Below are positions 15,961 to 24,505 of a stretch of DNA of 39,896 nucleotides, piece after piece (within the stretch, counting starts at the first letter, position 1; each line of letters begins with the position of its first letter). The translations under genes were made by a program, and so were the position numbers. This DNA is from an uncultured Collinsella sp. (lineage in GTDB: Bacteria > Actinomycetota > Coriobacteriia > Coriobacteriales > Coriobacteriaceae). The notes beneath the pieces are model-generated. The model searched no databases. It was given only the letters and a program-made list of their open reading frames with translations, and was not told the origin of the DNA. Location: the NCBI GenBank assembly GCA_902492755.1, contig CABUNB010000022.1, positions 1-39,896 of the forward strand, written 5' to 3'.

Positions 15961-16058
15961 GATGCGGGAGTGCCGGCGGTGCAAACCACAAGGCTGAGAG
16001 GGCATGGGGCCCAATCCTTTGAACCTGTCAGTTAATGCTGGCGTAGGGAGCATGCCGC
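15961..16058 (+). promoter_or_regulatory. TPP riboswitch (thi-box)
   Basis: The conserved blocks are visible in order: GTGCC, GGCTGAGAG, TTTGAACCTG, TTAATGCTGGCGTAGGGA, closed by ATGC/GCAT as P1. It is followed after a few bases by an intrinsic terminator, so thiamine pyrophosphate should cause premature termination. It controls thiM and the two genes behind it. Confidence 0.96.
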
Positions 16059-16063
16059 CTTTA

Positions 16064-16096
16064 CAGGGGCGCTGTCTATGCACAGCGCCCCTTTTC
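16064..16096 (+). terminator. Riboswitch-controlled attenuator
   Basis: AGGGGCGCTGT and ACAGCGCCCCT form a perfect 11-bp stem with a CTATGC loop, followed by TTTCT. It lies directly behind the TPP aptamer and ahead of the thiM ribosome site. Confidence 0.92.
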
Positions 16097-16117
16097 TATG
16101 CCAAGGAGGCATGTGCA

Positions 16118-16957
16118 GTGATTGATTCGAAACAGCTTAAGCAAAACGTGATCAAGGCCGTGGGGGAGATTCGCGCCACCAATCCGATGGCCGGCTCCAT
16201 CACCAACACGGTGACGATCGACTTTGTCGCCAACGCGCAGCTCGCCGTGGGCGGTTCGGCCGCCATGGTCTATCTACCCGACGAGGGCGAGGCACTCGTT
16301 GCCGGCGGCGGCGCCATCTATCTCAACATGGGCACGCTCTTCCCCATCTACGAGCAGACGATTCCCCGCGCGGCCAAGGCGGCACACGACGCCGGCAAGC
16401 CCTGGGTGCTCGATCCGGTGGGCCTGGGCATTGGCAGCCTGCGCACCCAGCTGGTAAACGAACTCAAGCAGTACAAGCCCGCCATCGTGCGCGGCAACGC
16501 CTCCGAGATCATCGCGCTCGCCGGCCTGTGGGGTCTTGAAGGCGAGGCGGCCAATCTGAGCCGCGTGCGCGGTGTCGATACCACCGACACGGTCGACGCC
16601 GCCCGCGATGCCGCCGCGGCGCTCGCCCGCTACACTGGCGGCGCCGTGGTCGTCTCGGGCGAAGTCGACCTGATTACCGACGGCACGACCGTGGCCAAGT
16701 CCCACGGCGGCAGCCCGCTCATGTCCAAGATCACCGGCTGCGGTTGCTCGCAAGGCGGCGTACTGGCCGTGTACGCCTGTGCTGCCGATCCGTTTACGGC
16801 AGCCATCTGCGGCACCGCCGTCTACAACGTCGCCGGTACGCGTGCCGCCGCCGTCGCCGATGCCCCGGCAAGCTTTAAGGTCGCCTTTATCGACGAGCTC
16901 TACCGCGCAACCGCCCAGGATATTGCCGACAACCGACTCGAGCTCGAGGAGGCATAA
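16118..16957 (+). CDS. thiM: Hydroxyethylthiazole kinase
   Basis: 279 residues from the GTG at 16118 (AAGGAGG eight bases upstream; a nearer ATG is out of frame and meets a stop at once). ThiM phosphorylates 4-methyl-5-(2-hydroxyethyl)thiazole for thiamine salvage. Family marks: the ITNTVTIDFVANAQLAVGGS segment near residue 30, VLDPVGLG, VRGNASEI and the catalytic-region TGCGCSQGGVLA with its conserved cysteine. Read first after the TPP riboswitch; the next gene starts 4 nt after the stop. Confidence 0.96.
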   Translation: MIDSKQLKQNVIKAVGEIRATNPMAGSITNTVTIDFVANAQLAVGGSAAMVYLPDEGEALVAGGGAIYLNMGTLFPIYEQTIPRAAKAAHDAGKPWVLDPVGLGIGSLRTQLVNELKQYKPAIVRGNASEIIALAGLWGLEGEAANLSRVRGVDTTDTVDAARDAAAALARYTGGAVVVSGEVDLITDGTTVAKSHGGSPLMSKITGCGCSQGGVLAVYACAADPFTAAICGTAVYNVAGTRAAAVADAPASFKVAFIDELYRATAQDIADNRLELEEA

Positions 16958-16960
16958 GCC

Positions 16961-17302
16961 ATGTCCGAACCCGCAACCAATGCCGGCATGAACACGCTCG
17001 TCGCCGTGGCCATCGCCCCATGCGGCACCGGCGACGAGCTGTCCGCCGAGGTCGCCGAGGTCGTGCGCGTCATTCGCGAGAGCGGCCTTCCCAACCGCAC
17101 CACCTCGATGTTCACCGAGATCGAGGGCGACTGGGACGAGGTCATGCAGGTCGTGCGCGACGCGACCTTTGTGTTGGCGAGCAAGGGCATCCGCACCGAA
17201 GTCGTGCTCAAAGCCGATATTCGACCCGGATTTACCGACACCATGACCGGCAAACTCAAGCGCATGGAAGCACAGATCAAAAAGCAGGAGGAAGCACAAT
17301 GA
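16961..17302 (+). CDS. MTH1187/YkoF-type thiamine-binding-family protein
   Basis: 113 residues with GAGGAGG before the ATG. A small ferredoxin-like-fold protein of the group once called DUF77: VAIAPCGTGDELSAEVAEVV, then ESGLPNRTTSMFTEIEGDWDEVM, then RTEVVLKADIRPG. Members bind thiamine or HMP-like compounds and often sit with thiamine genes. Position inside the TPP-controlled operon, between thiM and thiE (4-nt ATGA overlap with thiE), supports a thiamine role. Cytoplasmic; no signal peptide. Whether it carries, buffers or senses the vitamin is open. Confidence 0.88.
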   Translation: MSEPATNAGMNTLVAVAIAPCGTGDELSAEVAEVVRVIRESGLPNRTTSMFTEIEGDWDEVMQVVRDATFVLASKGIRTEVVLKADIRPGFTDTMTGKLKRMEAQIKKQEEAQ

Positions 17303-17994
17303 GCATCCGCGACAACCTTGATATCTCGGCCTATCTGGTACTCGGCCCCGAAAACACCCTCGGACGCCCCGTGGGCGATGTGGTGGCCCAGGCACTCGAC
17401 GCCGGCTTTACCTGCATCCAGGTGCGCTCCAAGGTGGCAAGCGCCCGCGAGATCATTGCGCTGACCGACGACGCCGCGCAGGCAATCGCACAGGCCGGCA
17501 AGACCGGTCAGGTCGCCCTGTTAATCGATGACCGTCTGGACTGTGTGCTTGCCGCGCGCGAGCAGGGCATTGCCGTCGATGGCGTGCACGTAGGCCAGAG
17601 CGACATTCCCGTCGAGGTCTGCCGCAAGCTGCTGGGCCCCGATGCCATTGTGGGCCTTTCGGCCCGTTGCGAGGAGATGCTCGAGTACGTCAAGACCGCC
17701 GACATGAGCCTGGTCGACTACCTGGGCATCGGCCCGCTCCACGAGACCGAGACCAAGCGCGACTGCGGACGCGCGGCCGACGGCTCTATCATCACCAAGA
17801 GCTTTGAGGACCTTGCCGCACTCCACGCGGCAAGCCCCGTGCCCATCGTGGTGGGCGGCGGCGTTAAGACGGCCGACTTGCCGCAGCTTAAGGCCACCGG
17901 CGTCGACGGCTTCTTTGTGGTAAGCGCCGTCTGCAGCGCCGACGACCCCCATGCCGCAGCCAAGGAGCTTGTCGACACCTGGCAGCAGGCATAA
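17299..17994 (+). CDS. thiE: Thiamine-phosphate synthase
   Basis: 231 residues; the ATG at 17299 overlaps the previous stop (ATGA) and has CAGGAGG upstream. ThiE joins HMP-PP and thiazole phosphate to make thiamine phosphate. TIM-barrel marks: CIQVRSK (usually QlR.K), LLIDDRLD, VDGVHVGQSD, VGLSARCEE (usual VGxSxH replaced by SAR), YLGIGPLHETETKRDC and VVGGGVKTAD. Last gene of the operon. With thiM it makes thiamine phosphate from salvaged thiazole; HMP kinase (thiD) is not in this operon. Confidence 0.95.
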   Translation: MSIRDNLDISAYLVLGPENTLGRPVGDVVAQALDAGFTCIQVRSKVASAREIIALTDDAAQAIAQAGKTGQVALLIDDRLDCVLAAREQGIAVDGVHVGQSDIPVEVCRKLLGPDAIVGLSARCEEMLEYVKTADMSLVDYLGIGPLHETETKRDCGRAADGSIITKSFEDLAALHAASPVPIVVGGGVKTADLPQLKATGVDGFFVVSAVCSADDPHAAAKELVDTWQQA

Positions 17995-18038
17995 GCATAA
18001 GTCGAGCAGCCGATTCGCAGCTTCATATCTTCAGCAAT

Positions 18039-18084
18039 GGAAAGCGCATCCCAGTTTGGGCCTCCATTCCGGGATGCGCTTTCC
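18039..18084. terminator. Intrinsic terminator between thiE and the patatin gene
   Basis: GGAAAGCGCATCCC (18039-18052) pairs perfectly with 18071-18084. It sits between convergent genes; short T tracts only, so termination strength is uncertain. Confidence 0.75.
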
Positions 18085-18095
18085 GTATGCGACCC

Positions 18096-18965
18096 TTACC
18101 CCGCCAGATACGCTTCCAACGCCGGCAAAGTCGCCTCTGCATCGTGGCGGCCGACCTGGTAGATGCGCTCGAGCTCATCCGGTTCGCGGCACAGCGACGG
18201 CACCTTCACCGATTCGCTCGGCCGCACCACAAAGATTTCCCCGGCAGCCTCTCGACGTGCCAGGTCATCGAGCGTGGCATTGTAGACCTCATGCCGATGC
18301 TCAAGCGCTGCAACAAACTCCGGATAGTGACGGAACACGCGCCGCAGCATGGGCATCACGCTGTTGGGCTGCTTCACAAAGCCCGCCGGCTGCGTGAGTA
18401 CCACGATATTGCGGTCATACCCCTGCGCAAACAGCCATGCGCTGGGAATAGAATCAGCCACGCCACCATCCAGATACTTATGCCCGTCAATAGCAACGGG
18501 ACGCGTCGCCACAGGAATGGCAGACGACGCCCGGATCCACTCGATATCGCGCTCGTCGCCATACGGTAGATCGTGGTAGACGGCCTTGCCCGTCTCGATA
18601 TCGGTACACACGCACGTAAATCGCATGGGACAGGTGCGATACGCCTCCAAGTCGATAGGATCGCGCTCGATAGGCACCTCGTGATAAGCAAAGTCGGCAT
18701 TGTACATATCGCCGGTTCGCAGCCAGCTGGTCACGCTCGCATAGCGCTTGTCGGCGCAATAGGCCTTGTTATAGCGAATGGCGCGGCCGATCTGGCGCGA
18801 TTTAAAGTTGTAGCCAAACGCCGCGCCCGCCGAGACACCCACCATATGGTCGCAAGTTAAGCCGTGCTCCATCCAAACGTCGAGCACGCCCGCCGTATAC
18901 ATACCGCGGTAGCCGCCTCCCTCGAGTGCCAGCCCCACCGTGCGCGTCGTATTTGACTGTGCCAT
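18096..18965 (-). CDS. Patatin-like phospholipase
   Basis: 289 residues. The oxyanion motif GGGYRG (about 16-21), nucleophile motif GVSAGA (Ser near 45) and DGGVADS with the catalytic aspartate (about 165-171) define a patatin serine/aspartate dyad lipase. Like RssA and YjjU it lacks a signal peptide, so it acts in the cytoplasm on phospholipid or another acyl ester. A GGAG site precedes the ATG. Convergent with thiE, divergent from the c-di-GMP genes. Exact substrate unknown. Confidence 0.92.
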   Translation of the reverse strand: MAQSNTTRTVGLALEGGGYRGMYTAGVLDVWMEHGLTCDHMVGVSAGAAFGYNFKSRQIGRAIRYNKAYCADKRYASVTSWLRTGDMYNADFAYHEVPIERDPIDLEAYRTCPMRFTCVCTDIETGKAVYHDLPYGDERDIEWIRASSAIPVATRPVAIDGHKYLDGGVADSIPSAWLFAQGYDRNIVVLTQPAGFVKQPNSVMPMLRRVFRHYPEFVAALEHRHEVYNATLDDLARREAAGEIFVVRPSESVKVPSLCREPDELERIYQVGRHDAEATLPALEAYLAG

Positions 18966-19289
18966 GCGACCATCTCCGTCCCCACAAATTCAAACGGAAC
19001 AAGTATACCCGTCAACATATACCGTCCCAGTCGCATTTTTATCGAACATCGCATCGTCGCGCTGCCGCTTGTCGAATAATAGCCGCCCACAGCATGTGCA
19101 CCCATATATAATTGTGCACTGTTGTTTACACTACTCAGCTGTTATCAACAGCGAACATTAGCCGGCAAATTAACTCAACAACGCGGCAAAGCGGGGGCCT
19201 GGATACACGCAAAACGCCGAGCAACGACGCGTGTACACAACGAGCTCGCCCGACGCAATCCGCCCCGACCTCAGAAAGCCGCTTAGAAC
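18966..19289 (+). promoter_or_regulatory. 324-bp divergent region with a perfect -10 box flanked by TGTGCAC repeats
   Basis: TATAAT at 19107-19112 is bracketed by two copies of TGTGCAC (19095-19101 and 19113-19119, 18 bp apart); GTGCAC is itself palindromic. No good -35 hexamer is seen, which fits an activator-dependent promoter. CTGTT-ATC-AACAG (19139-19151) is another inverted repeat. Nearer the gene, ACACGC and GCGTGT can pair as a small hairpin. The region serves the c-di-GMP gene at 19290 and, outward, the patatin. Confidence 0.5.
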
Positions 19290-22007
19290 ATGGATACTGT
19301 CAGCAATTACACCGAAACGCTCGAAAAGACCGTCCGTGACCTTCTCGAGCGTCAGGAGGATCTGATCAGGACGGCCTTTACCGACCAGCTTACCGGGCTT
19401 GGCAACCGTGGCGGCTTTGCCCGTTCCCTCGAGGAGCTCTGGGAGCAGGACGCCCCCGTTACCATGGCGTTCATCGATATCGACAATCTCAAGCACTGCA
19501 ACGACGTCTTTGGGCATGACGAGGGCAACCGCTATATCTTGCAGGTAAGTCTCTATCTTAAGCTGTATATGAAGGTGGGCGAAGCGGCGTTTCGCATAGG
19601 CGGCGACGAGTTTGCCATCCTATCTACGATTGCAACCGAGGACGACCTCGCCGAACGTCTGAAACACTGCCGAACGGTTCTGCTCAAAAACAACGATTCC
19701 GAGATGCCCCGCTCGTTTAGCTACGGAGTGTCACATGCCGACCCCGCCCTGGGCGAAGCTTCCAATCGCATGACGCTCGATGCCGACCATCGCATGTACG
19801 ACTACAAGCTACGTCATGCCATGCACCTCGATCGACGCAATATCACGCAAGTTCACGCCGACGACTTCGAAATAAGCGATCGAATTTTTGACGCCTTTTC
19901 GATGCTCAACGAGGGCCGTTATTTCTTTATCGAGAACTTGGACAAACATCGCACCCTTTGGTCACAAGGTGCCTTGCGCGATCTTGGCCTTCCCTCGGAG
20001 CACATAGACAACTGTCGCGATTACTGGAAAACGCGCGTCCATCCCGACGACCTTGAGGCCTGCATCAACGACATCGACCAAGTCTACAACGGCACCAAGC
20101 ATCGTCGCGTCATGCAGTATCGTGTGCGCAACGCCGTCGGCGACTACGTCCTTTGCCGTGCTCGCGGGTTTCGTATCGACGGCGACGGAAATGTCCCCTC
20201 GCTCTATGTCGGCGAGCTCGTCAACCACTCACTTGCCGAAACCGTCGACGCCGCCACAGGCCTCGGAACGCAGCGCATGCTGGCCAACGCCATCGACGCC
20301 TGCCGCCGCGATCGTTGCGAGACAGGGCTTATAGCGGTGCGCGTTCGTGGCACGACAAAGCTCAACGAGCTCTACGGGGCCGAGGCTGTCGACAACATGC
20401 TTGCCGAATACGCAGGCCGCATGCTGTCGATCACCCGCGGCAGGAGCCGGGTCTACCGTTCACGAAGCGTCCAGTTCGTCGTGCTCAGCAACGACCTAGA
20501 CCACGAGGCATTCGAGCAACTGACCCGCCACCTTAAAGAGGCCGTTTTCGCTCCTGTTCGAATCGCAGGCGACACCATTACTCCCGTCTGCCTTGTCGTC
20601 CCGGCCTTTTACGAGCACTTAACCCATCAAGCGACCGCCGTTTTAGGCGAACTCGACCGTCGCCTTCGCACGGCCGGCGGGCTTGTTCCCAACGACAGCC
20701 TCCCCATACCCGAGGCGGAGCGCAAAAGCGCCATAGCCGAACGTATCGACTCGCTCACGGGCCTCTATCGACCCAGCGAGTTTATGCGGCGCGCCAACGC
20801 ATTTCTCGAGGCAAGGCGCGACGGCACCTGGTGCATCGCCACGGTCGACATGGGCCACATGCGCCTGTTTAATGAATGGCACGGCCAGGCCGAGGGCGAC
20901 CGCGTACTCGCCGATGTGGGCACGGTCCTCAAGGACATCGAGAATGCCGATATGGGCGTCGCAGGGTACTGGGGCCAAGATGACTTTTGTGTACTCATCC
21001 CCTTTAAGCACATCACCGTCCATCAAATCTACAACCGCGTTCGCGAGGCAGTAGCCAGGCATGATGACGGCGTAGGTTTCTGGCCGTCCATGGGCGTTTA
21101 CCCCATCGACTCCAATGAGGAAATCACCATCGATGCGCAGGCAAAGGCCATGTTTACCAATCGACGCGCAAAAAACGACTTTAAGGAGCGCATTGCCATT
21201 TTCCGCCCCACGGAGTACGAGCGCGAAGTCGCGTTCCACCGCACGCTGACCGAATTCCAGTACGCGCTGTCAAATGGTCGCATCACGTACTATCTTCAGC
21301 CCCAGGTCGATATGGAAACCGGCGAGATTATTGGCGCCGAAGCACTCACCCGCTGGATTGACAAGGACGGCTCTCTCATTTCGCCCGCAACGTTTATCCC
21401 CGCACTCGAGGAAAGCGGCTTTGTAGTGACGCTCGACAAGTTCATTTGGCAGGGTGTCGCCATATGGCTTCGCGAGCGTCTCGATCGTCGTCTTCGCGTG
21501 GTTCCGGTCTCGCTTAATGTGTCGCGCGTGGATATCCTTGCCTGCGACGTTGCCGAACATATGGGGGCGCTCGCCGCCCAATACAACCTACCGCCCGAGC
21601 TCATGCGTATCGAGATCACCGAGACGGCTTATACGGGAGAATCCGAGGCCGTGGATAAGCTGACCGCAGATCTGCACACCCGCGGCTTCTCGACCTATAT
21701 GGACGATTTTGGCACCGGTCAGTCCACGCTCGCGATGCTCAAGAACGTCAACGTCGACGTCATCAAGCTCGACCGCACCTTTGTGCCCACCGACCGCGAT
21801 CAAGGCCGCAGCACGCAAATCATTTCATCGATGCTCGAAATGGCGCAGTCGCTCCATCTGCCCGTCGTGGTCGAAGGCGTCGAGACAAATGAGCAGGCGA
21901 ACATGCTACGACAAATGGGCGCCCGCTACGCTCAGGGCTTCCTCTACTACCGCCCCATGCCGGCGAAGGATTTTGAGGCATTGCTCGATAGTGGCAATAA
22001 CAACTGA
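19290..22007 (+). CDS. GGDEF-PAS-GGDEF-GGDEF-EAL cyclic-di-GMP protein
   Basis: 905 residues, no membrane helices. Order: short coiled N-terminus; GGDEF1 (about 30-180) with intact RIGGDEF at 102-108 but KxxE in place of the RxxD inhibitory site; a PAS-like fold (about 190-310, with RVHPDDLEA and a PAC-like end); a degenerate GGDEF2 (about 315-470) with YRSRSVQF where GGDEF should be; a degenerate GGDEF3 (about 480-640) with GYWGQDDF; and an EAL domain (about 655-900) with GAEALTRW, SLNVSRVD, ITETAYT, DDFGTGQS, KLDRTF and VVEGVET, all looking active. It may both make and cleave c-di-GMP. A related but shorter protein follows at 22135. Confidence 0.93.
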   Translation: MDTVSNYTETLEKTVRDLLERQEDLIRTAFTDQLTGLGNRGGFARSLEELWEQDAPVTMAFIDIDNLKHCNDVFGHDEGNRYILQVSLYLKLYMKVGEAAFRIGGDEFAILSTIATEDDLAERLKHCRTVLLKNNDSEMPRSFSYGVSHADPALGEASNRMTLDADHRMYDYKLRHAMHLDRRNITQVHADDFEISDRIFDAFSMLNEGRYFFIENLDKHRTLWSQGALRDLGLPSEHIDNCRDYWKTRVHPDDLEACINDIDQVYNGTKHRRVMQYRVRNAVGDYVLCRARGFRIDGDGNVPSLYVGELVNHSLAETVDAATGLGTQRMLANAIDACRRDRCETGLIAVRVRGTTKLNELYGAEAVDNMLAEYAGRMLSITRGRSRVYRSRSVQFVVLSNDLDHEAFEQLTRHLKEAVFAPVRIAGDTITPVCLVVPAFYEHLTHQATAVLGELDRRLRTAGGLVPNDSLPIPEAERKSAIAERIDSLTGLYRPSEFMRRANAFLEARRDGTWCIATVDMGHMRLFNEWHGQAEGDRVLADVGTVLKDIENADMGVAGYWGQDDFCVLIPFKHITVHQIYNRVREAVARHDDGVGFWPSMGVYPIDSNEEITIDAQAKAMFTNRRAKNDFKERIAIFRPTEYEREVAFHRTLTEFQYALSNGRITYYLQPQVDMETGEIIGAEALTRWIDKDGSLISPATFIPALEESGFVVTLDKFIWQGVAIWLRERLDRRLRVVPVSLNVSRVDILACDVAEHMGALAAQYNLPPELMRIEITETAYTGESEAVDKLTADLHTRGFSTYMDDFGTGQSTLAMLKNVNVDVIKLDRTFVPTDRDQGRSTQIISSMLEMAQSLHLPVVVEGVETNEQANMLRQMGARYAQGFLYYRPMPAKDFEALLDSGNNN

Positions 22008-22037
22008 TACGCTCGCGCGCAAAACGCCACCGTCGAA

Positions 22038-22096
22038 GGGGACATTTGTCTCCATTAGCTAACTTATATCCCCAATTCAAACCGAATTGGGGATAT
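22038..22096. repeat. Two inverted repeats between the c-di-GMP genes
   Basis: GGGGACATTTGTCTCC (22038-22053) is a near-perfect short palindrome that shares the GGGAC core of the REP-like elements. Next, a perfect 13-bp inverted repeat with AAACC loop (22066-22078 with 22084-22096; TATCCCCAATTC and complement) lies 38 bp before the second gene start. The second has no T run, so it is more likely an operator or weak terminator than a strong one. Confidence 0.6.
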
Positions 22097-22134
22097 GATA
22101 CAAACCGTTGTTCCGCCCAAGGAGGTTATCCATC

Positions 22135-23664
22135 ATGAACGAGTCATATCGCCTGGGCGAGCAATCGATTATTGCCTATCTTCAGCGACTTGCGAACGGC
22201 GTCTCGACCGCTGAACTCGATGTTGCCGCGCTGCCTGCTGAGCTACGCGCCGTTGGTGAGCAACTGCAAAAGACGCATGCCATCCTGCAACAAGAGCGCC
22301 AGCTGCTTGAGCGCAACGCCTATATCGATCCGCTCACCAACTTGGGCAACCGCAATGGATTCGACCGTCACGTCGAGCAACTCTGGCGCAAAGGCGACCC
22401 CTTCACCTGCGCCTATATTGACATCGACCATCTCAAGCATTGCAACGATAGGTTTGGCCACGCCGAAGGCAATCGCTATATTCTGAGCATCTGCCGCACG
22501 CTCTCCGAAACCATGGAGCACGATGAGATGCTGTTCCGTATCGGTGGAGACGAGTTTGTGCTCATCTCGCCCTCCGCAAACGAGATTGGACTCGAGCAGC
22601 GCTTGGAGCAGGTGCGTGCCAGGCTGATCGAGGCGAGCTCAGGTGGCAAGGCGCCCATGATCGGCAGCTTTAGCTTTGGCTGCTCGCGCGTCGATCCACT
22701 TGCCGGCGACACGCGTCGTCAGATGACGATGGATGCCGATCGCAAGATGTATCGCTATAAGCTTATGCATCGTGTGCAGCAACCGAAAGACGATGACGCG
22801 CCGCAACGCCCAATCGTCGATCAGCTTCCCTGCAACGACCGGGTGTTCCAAGCGATCTCCATGAGCTCCGAGACGCGCTATCCGTTTATCCTCAATCTCG
22901 ATACGGGAGAATCGCAATGGTCGGTTAACGCCGTGCGCGATTTTGACCTGCCCTCCCAGCACCCTTTTAACTCACTCGACATGTGGCTCGCCCGCGTCCA
23001 TCCCGAGGACCGCGACAACGTACGTGCCGAGCTCGACATGGTGATAAACGGCACGTGGCACTTCCACTACATGCAGTATCGCGTAATGGATGCCACCGGA
23101 AAATACGTGCTTTGTGACTGCACGGGCTACCGCTTGGACGGCACCGATACCGAGCCCGGCATGTATGTGGGCATTATCATCAACCGAAGCTTGGCAGATA
23201 CGACCGATTCCGTGACCGGCTTGGGCGATATTCACGCCCTGGTCAACGCCATTGGCGAAATGCGTCGCGTGGCGCGCAAGGCTGGTTTGATCGCCATCAA
23301 AATCGACGATATCGCTCAGGTCAATGCCCGCTTTGGCTTTGATGCGGGCGACCGCGTTTTGGCAGAAAGCGCCGCCTGCCTCATGGAATGCTCGCGCGGC
23401 AAGGGTCGCCTGTTCCGCTCGACGGGGCCGACGTTCGCGGCGCTTTTCGACGACTTTGATCCCGAAGAGACCGACGCGATCGCAGAAGAAATCGAGCGGT
23501 TCCTGGGTTCTCCCGTGCTCATCGGCTCGCTTGAATATCAGCCACCCATTCGTGTGGCGACACTTCATCTGGACGCTGTCGATCGACAGCCCGTTTCCAT
23601 TTTGAACGAGCTCAAAGCGCGGCTTATAGAGGCACCGCAAGTACCGGGCACCAAGCTGGACTAG
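22135..23664 (+). CDS. GGDEF-PAS-GGDEF diguanylate cyclase
   Basis: 509 residues; the ATG at 22135 with AAGGAGG eight bases upstream. A coiled N-terminus (about 45-65) leads to GGDEF1 with RIGGDEF near 135-141 and no RxxD inhibitory site (ExxE). A PAS-like domain (about 230-350: ARVHPEDRDNVRAELD, MQYRVMDATGKYVLCDCTGYRLDG) follows, then a degenerate GGDEF2 (about 355-505) where FRSTGPTF replaces the signature. Layout and many short blocks match the first 470 residues of the preceding protein, so the pair arose by tandem duplication, with loss or gain of the GGDEF3-EAL end. Expected product: c-di-GMP, with PAS sensing of an unknown signal. Confidence 0.92.
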   Translation: MNESYRLGEQSIIAYLQRLANGVSTAELDVAALPAELRAVGEQLQKTHAILQQERQLLERNAYIDPLTNLGNRNGFDRHVEQLWRKGDPFTCAYIDIDHLKHCNDRFGHAEGNRYILSICRTLSETMEHDEMLFRIGGDEFVLISPSANEIGLEQRLEQVRARLIEASSGGKAPMIGSFSFGCSRVDPLAGDTRRQMTMDADRKMYRYKLMHRVQQPKDDDAPQRPIVDQLPCNDRVFQAISMSSETRYPFILNLDTGESQWSVNAVRDFDLPSQHPFNSLDMWLARVHPEDRDNVRAELDMVINGTWHFHYMQYRVMDATGKYVLCDCTGYRLDGTDTEPGMYVGIIINRSLADTTDSVTGLGDIHALVNAIGEMRRVARKAGLIAIKIDDIAQVNARFGFDAGDRVLAESAACLMECSRGKGRLFRSTGPTFAALFDDFDPEETDAIAEEIERFLGSPVLIGSLEYQPPIRVATLHLDAVDRQPVSILNELKARLIEAPQVPGTKLD

Positions 23665-23735
23665 CGTTGTGGGGCGCATGATGGTTATTTTCCGATCTCA
23701 GGCGAACACATTGAGCAAATAGGTCGTACCCACAG

Positions 23736-23936
23736 TTAGCCGAACGCCCCTGCAGTCCCTCCCGGGGCCCGGGGGCACCGTTTTCGATACTCTTGGTTTC
23801 CTTTACCCGATGCAAATAAGTGCTCAACAACATAAAACCTATCCCCCGCCACGGATATGCCGTCGAGTAAATCTGTTAAGCCAACCCTATCAAATTCTTT
23901 TGACAATTGGCTGTATTGGTCCATTTTGTCGTCCAT
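23736..23936 (-). CDS. Small hypothetical protein
   Basis: 66 residues, 14 bp after the small membrane-protein gene at 23951 on the same strand. GGAAGCGGG just before the ATG is a weak ribosome site. The first 50 residues (acidic, no helices in the membrane) look protein-like; the last 15 read through a GC-rich palindrome and look random. No family recognised. It may be the decayed end of an accessory gene. Confidence 0.3.
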   Translation of the reverse strand: MDDKMDQYSQLSKEFDRVGLTDLLDGISVAGDRFYVVEHLFASGKGNQEYRKRCPRAPGGTAGAFG

Positions 23937-23950
23937 CCCGCTTCCGCTGG

Positions 23951-24271
23951 CTATCGCCTCATAAACACAAACCTAACGAGCCGCATGAACGACAAAGAGG
24001 CCAAGCTGAACAGAAGTAGAACCAAAACTTCAAAAACACTGGTATTCCAATCGCGTACCCAGCCCTCTACCGCCCACAAGAAAAACAGCAGCCCCATCCA
24101 TAACGTCACAGAAGAAATCAACTTTGCGTAAGGGCATATATCAATCCCGCTCTCCCTTTTTGTGACATCATATCCAGCAATTGAGCTGAGCCATCTTCCT
24201 CTTCTGTATTGGATTGAAAGAAGAATCAGGGCAATCGAAGTCATCAAGCAGACAGCATCCTCTGTTTCCAT
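23951..24271 (-). CDS. Small membrane protein, DUF3784-like
   Basis: 106 residues; the ATG at 24271 has AAAGGAAG six bases upstream. Three hydrophobic segments (about 7-21, 50-70, 78-103). The stretch between the first two, GRWLSSIAGYDVTKRESGID followed by CPYAKLISSVTLWMG, resembles the IAGYN(T)-K pattern of DUF3784 membrane proteins. Codon use is AT-richer than the neighbours, and the gene lies in a decayed stretch, so it may have come by transfer. Function unknown. Confidence 0.6.
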   Translation of the reverse strand: METEDAVCLMTSIALILLSIQYRRGRWLSSIAGYDVTKRESGIDICPYAKLISSVTLWMGLLFFLWAVEGWVRDWNTSVFEVLVLLLFSLASLSFMRLVRFVFMRR

Positions 24272-24361
24272 AGAACTTCCTTTGCTTTCCGTCCTAGCTG
24301 CGCGTTCACAATCGAATCAAACCAAGTGTGAATTACTCGATAGCAGCCGCCTTAGTATAAA

Positions 24362-24505
24362 TCATAGCCTCCGCAGCAGCCCGCCTTCCAAGACCTCAAA
24401 GCTCACCATCGAGGGCGACCCGCCCAGACCCCTTACAATCTGCTCGCACGAGGCCCCGCACTCCAACATCCTCTGGACCGTATCCCGCACGTACCTGGTG
24501 AGCGA
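24362..24505 (-). pseudogene. Remnant of an IS30-like transposase N-terminal HTH
   Basis: 47 codons ending in TGA at 24362 read SLTRYVRDTVQRMLECGASC and on to IVRGLGGSPSMVSFEV. This fits the IS30-family N-terminal pattern (LTxxxRxxIxxxLxxGxSxxxIAxxLGxSPSTVSxEI). There is no start codon, no catalytic DDE part and no terminal inverted repeats nearby. The rest of 24272-24605 shows no gene. Could also be a stray piece of another HTH protein. Confidence 0.45.

Noticed and set aside
18239..18260. Possible phage or toxin-antitoxin module near the patatin
   Set aside because: Patatins can be in CBASS-type defence, but no nucleotide cyclase of that kind (CD-NTase) is nearby; the GGDEF genes are ordinary c-di-GMP enzymes.
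19180..19260. c-di-GMP (GEMM) riboswitch before the c-di-GMP gene
   Set aside because: GCAAAG and ACGCAAAA pieces are suggestive, but the order and the second helix with its receptor do not match the GEMM-I consensus.
23755..23780. GC-rich palindrome (CCCGGGGCCCGGGG)
   Set aside because: Low complexity; no T run and no clear role; not listed as a terminator.
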